From a bacterium (GTDB taxonomy: Bacteria; Margulisbacteria; Marinamargulisbacteria; JAAEMD01): a DNA stretch of 8,519 nucleotides. Made by a program: the position numbers and the translations under genes. Positions 7,601 through 8,519 of the stretch are shown here, in pieces; positions within the stretch are counted from its first letter, which is position 1; each line of letters begins with the position of its first letter. The DNA lies in assembly GCA_024225875.1 (NCBI GenBank), contig JAAEMD010000160.1, positions 1 through 8,519 on the forward strand, read 5' to 3'. The notes beneath the pieces are model-generated. The model did no database searches, was not told the origin of the DNA, and was given only the letters and a program-made list of their open reading frames with translations.

Positions 7601-8386
7601 ATCCAGCAAAAAAATCTCATCTTCAATACGATTTTTAAAGGTATTTATATGGACATGTTCAATAGAAACCCCATAATATAATAATGAACTTGCCAGTGAA
7701 TAAAGAAAAAACGGTGTATCCTGAGAAATAATCTTTAAACGGGTATATGCTTTCAGTCTATTATCTATCTGCAGCTGCACTGGATATAGTGCCGGGTATA
7801 ATATTTTTTTCATTTTTCTAAGTCTTTTTGCAACAAGTTCATTAACAAAGCTTCTTACCTTTACTTCGCTGGACTCGTTTCCTTCTTCAAGAAGAATAAA
7901 GGCGATTTCAAGTTTAGTTCTAAGCTCTTTTAAACTTTTTTCCATAGATATAACATCACGCATTTCTCCTGAGAAATAGTCAACTATATACCGTTTATTT
8001 AAATGCTTTTTACCAGAAACAAATACCCCTCTAATATCTTTATTCTTTTTCCTGGGGTCTTTTCCCACCTTTTTCTTTTTAGAAGTAAACACTTCACCAG
8101 TAGAGACTTCTATTCCCATTGCTGCCAGAATGCCTGCAATAACTGCAAAAGCACCCTTATAATCAAAAGATATAACAGTACAGCATAGATGATTATGAGT
8201 ATTAATATCAAAGAGTATTTTTACAGGATTATTTTTTGAAAGACCTGCCAGTTCTTTCATATGAATTAACTGGTCCTCCTCACTAAAATAATTAAAGTAA
8301 CGCCTGCTAAAGGACGAAAAATAATCCTGCACAAACTGACTGTTCAGTTCCGGATATTTTTTAACTATTTTTTTGGCTCTATGCAT
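4604..8386 (-). CDS. glnE: Glutamine synthetase adenylyltransferase/adenylyl-removing enzyme with N-terminal GlnD-like ACT pair
   Basis: GlnE attaches AMP to glutamine synthetase when nitrogen is plentiful and removes it when nitrogen is scarce. Both halves are present in order. The N-terminal (removing) head has GLGKFGG at 465-471, SDLE at 478-481, DLRLRPYGK at 526-534 and SPGALVDIEYAVQ at 620-632. The C-terminal (adding) head has FGKLGASELNYSSDVDL at 982-998, DLTLRPYGK at 1045-1053 and GIGGIRDIEFLVQ at 1141-1153. The region from about 300 onward is the usual family length (E. coli about 946). The first ~290 residues are extra and resemble the C-terminus of GlnD: SRRYFNYFSEED lead-in (27-38), ACT 1 (about 67-145, DYKGAFAVIAGILAAMGIEV) interrupted by a lysine-rich insert (102-131), and ACT 2 (about 212-268, YTRLKIISQDTPFFLYSLAS, ending DKNGGKI). 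The second Asp of the first head's DxD is Glu (E481). Start: AGGGA 8 bases upstream of the ATG. It leads the - strand block; glnA and glnB are not in the window. Confidence 0.96.
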   Translation of the reverse strand: MHRAKKIVKKYPELNSQFVQDYFSSFSRRYFNYFSEEDQLIHMKELAGLSKNNPVKILFDINTHNHLCCTVISFDYKGAFAVIAGILAAMGIEVSTGEVFTSKKKKVGKDPRKKNKDIRGVFVSGKKHLNKRYIVDYFSGEMRDVISMEKSLKELRTKLEIAFILLEEGNESSEVKVRSFVNELVAKRLRKMKKILYPALYPVQLQIDNRLKAYTRLKIISQDTPFFLYSLASSLLYYGVSIEHVHINTFKNRIEDEIFLLDKNGGKIKSQNELNQLKLSVMLVKQMTYFLDRAPNAYDAISRFGELVHNVLTLPGRGQWIKILSNPRALQDMARLLGASDFLWEDFIRLHYESLLPVIKSELRMKHVYSKDINYAKKLSRFMGKIDAKKMKVEKLNEFKDYEIFLIDLNHILGNMDFRTFAEQLSILAEVVLSYVIKEVYEELTLKYGVPDSVSGIESLFSVFGLGKFGGKALGYGSDLELLFVYSDNGFTSGSESISNSEFFDRLVKGVVNYIDTKEGKIFQLDLRLRPYGKDGPLAVSLENFCHYYGPEGDSMFFEKLSLVRLRAIYGDKKFGERIERLRYEFIYSSLRFDLNEIWDIRKKQFDKYIKGRRYNAKLSPGALVDIEYAVQILQVINGSEYIQLRTSRIHEALIGLVDVRVINEEDGFNLNKAYDFFRKCINGLRMLRGHSRDLYMPLPDSYEYEHLARRIGYVYKGDMGVAKQLHLDFEMYSATVRVFIEKQFKRYNLLLERVGNVADLLLTEELSENIQFNILAKAGFRNLKRAYRNLKAISQITTDKLHFARLAVLACDFISKKSDPDRALNNWERFISVINKVDEHISLLLAQPKRLDILLDIFSVSQFLADTLIRYPGIFEWVTEYKILFRKSRRGLITEEMYHLSRSYKDYGCWLDNVRRFRRRELLRIAIRDISIGVSLKDTMTDLSMLAEGIIQGTLARVWQDIKNETADIDVLETYFCLLAFGKLGASELNYSSDVDLIAIYDEQVITESNMSLYEVEQIYSKVVDKVSRYLSSYTIEGHTYRVDLTLRPYGKSGNLVTSKTALLMYYDRNALYWEIQALLKARPVAGAWWLGYEFIRVVKEKLKVSFKRGEVAASIKSMRDKAVNMDKAKVLPGVDIKNGIGGIRDIEFLVQGLQLINMEKYPDIFCRDTLSAIVLINKAGLLSKEVSDSLRDNYVFFRKIEHFLQIFEDLQTHVLPAKEKRLSVLAKQVLGNSADTDDLMKRLDRGMGLIRSFFDRYL

Positions 8387-8409
8387 AGATCTTATCCCTG
8401 CTCAGATAT

Positions 8410-8438
8410 TTTATAGCTGGTACAAATTGAACTGTCCG
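8410..8438 (-). promoter_or_regulatory. Candidate promoter of glnE
   Basis: On the - strand CGGACA (8433-8438) and TATAAA (8410-8415) are separated by exactly 17 bases, matching -35 and -10 boxes at 4/6 and 5/6. Transcription would start near 8403, about 17 bases before the ATG, with the AGGGA ribosome binding site at 8395-8399. No sigma-54 -24/-12 motif (GG-N10-GC type) was recognised in the visible upstream DNA, so the promoter does not look NtrC-dependent, although only 133 bases can be seen. Confidence 0.45.
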
Positions 8439-8441
8439 TTT

Positions 8442-8510
8442 AAATGTCTGAGTGCTGTGCACTGGCCGTACATTAACGAAGTCATTTGAAAACGTCAGTG
8501 TCGGACATTT
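8442..8510. repeat. Imperfect inverted repeat and small hairpin upstream of glnE
   Basis: AAATGTCTGA (8442-8451) and TCGGACATTT (8501-8510) are reverse complements at 9 of 10 positions. Between them is GTGC-TGT-GCAC (8452-8462), a 4-bp hairpin. TGTCCG, TGTCTG and TGTCGG recur on the + strand at 8433, 8445 and 8499. The stretch 8450-8505 is visibly richer in G+C than the surrounding DNA. It could be an operator region for glnE or the edge of a neighbouring element cut by the window. Only the pairing is seen directly. Confidence 0.4.
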
Positions 8511-8519
8511 TACTTTGGA

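Noticed and set aside
8003..8188. 61-codon + strand frame opposite the GlnE ACT 1 region
   Set aside because: It is antisense to ACT 1; its phenylalanine-rich translation mirrors the lysine codons of the insert.

Overview
This window comes from an AT-rich bacterial chromosome, roughly one third G+C by eye. The organism is probably a diderm that controls glutamine synthetase by adenylylation, because the largest gene is a clear glnE. The mix of a GlnE with N-terminal ACT domains, a STAS/ATPase-like pair of the kind named after cyanobacterial slr1659/slr1658, and a PAS-rich soluble histidine kinase would fit spirochaete, Deferribacteres-like or deltaproteobacterial lineages. I cannot place it further from sequence alone. 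There is no phage, plasmid, CRISPR or rRNA/tRNA signal; at most the last ~80 bases hint at a change of context.

Layout. Bases 2-142 hold the last 46 codons of an unrecognised + strand gene. A ~350-base non-coding stretch follows. It contains a TTGACA box and a set of inverted repeats that look like the control region of the next two genes. At 489-827 and 838-1419 (+) lies a tight two-gene unit: a single-domain STAS protein, then a degenerate GHKL/HATPase-like protein. This is the arrangement of an anti-anti-sigma/switch-kinase partner module. It ends tail-to-tail with the - strand block.

The - strand block reads from right to left. First is a 1260-residue glnE (4604-8386), then a 446-residue, strongly diverged DegV-fold protein with a glycine-rich N-terminus (3219-4559). 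Last comes a 575-residue cytosolic PAS-PAS-HisKA-HATPase histidine kinase (1439-3166). Gaps of 44 and 52 bases separate them, each carrying an identical extended -10 sequence (ATGTTATAAT on the - strand). The three genes could be an operon with internal promoters.

The main point of interest is GlnE. About 290 residues precede the normal ~960-residue two-headed adenylyltransferase. They read like the C-terminal end of GlnD (the PII uridylyltransferase): the 'RRYF' lead-in followed by two ACT domains, without GlnD's own nucleotidyltransferase or HD parts. The glutamine-sensing module normally placed on GlnD therefore appears to be built into GlnE, which would let glutamine act directly on glutamine synthetase modification. 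The DegV-like protein and the STAS/ATPase pair are the other two parts worth following up.
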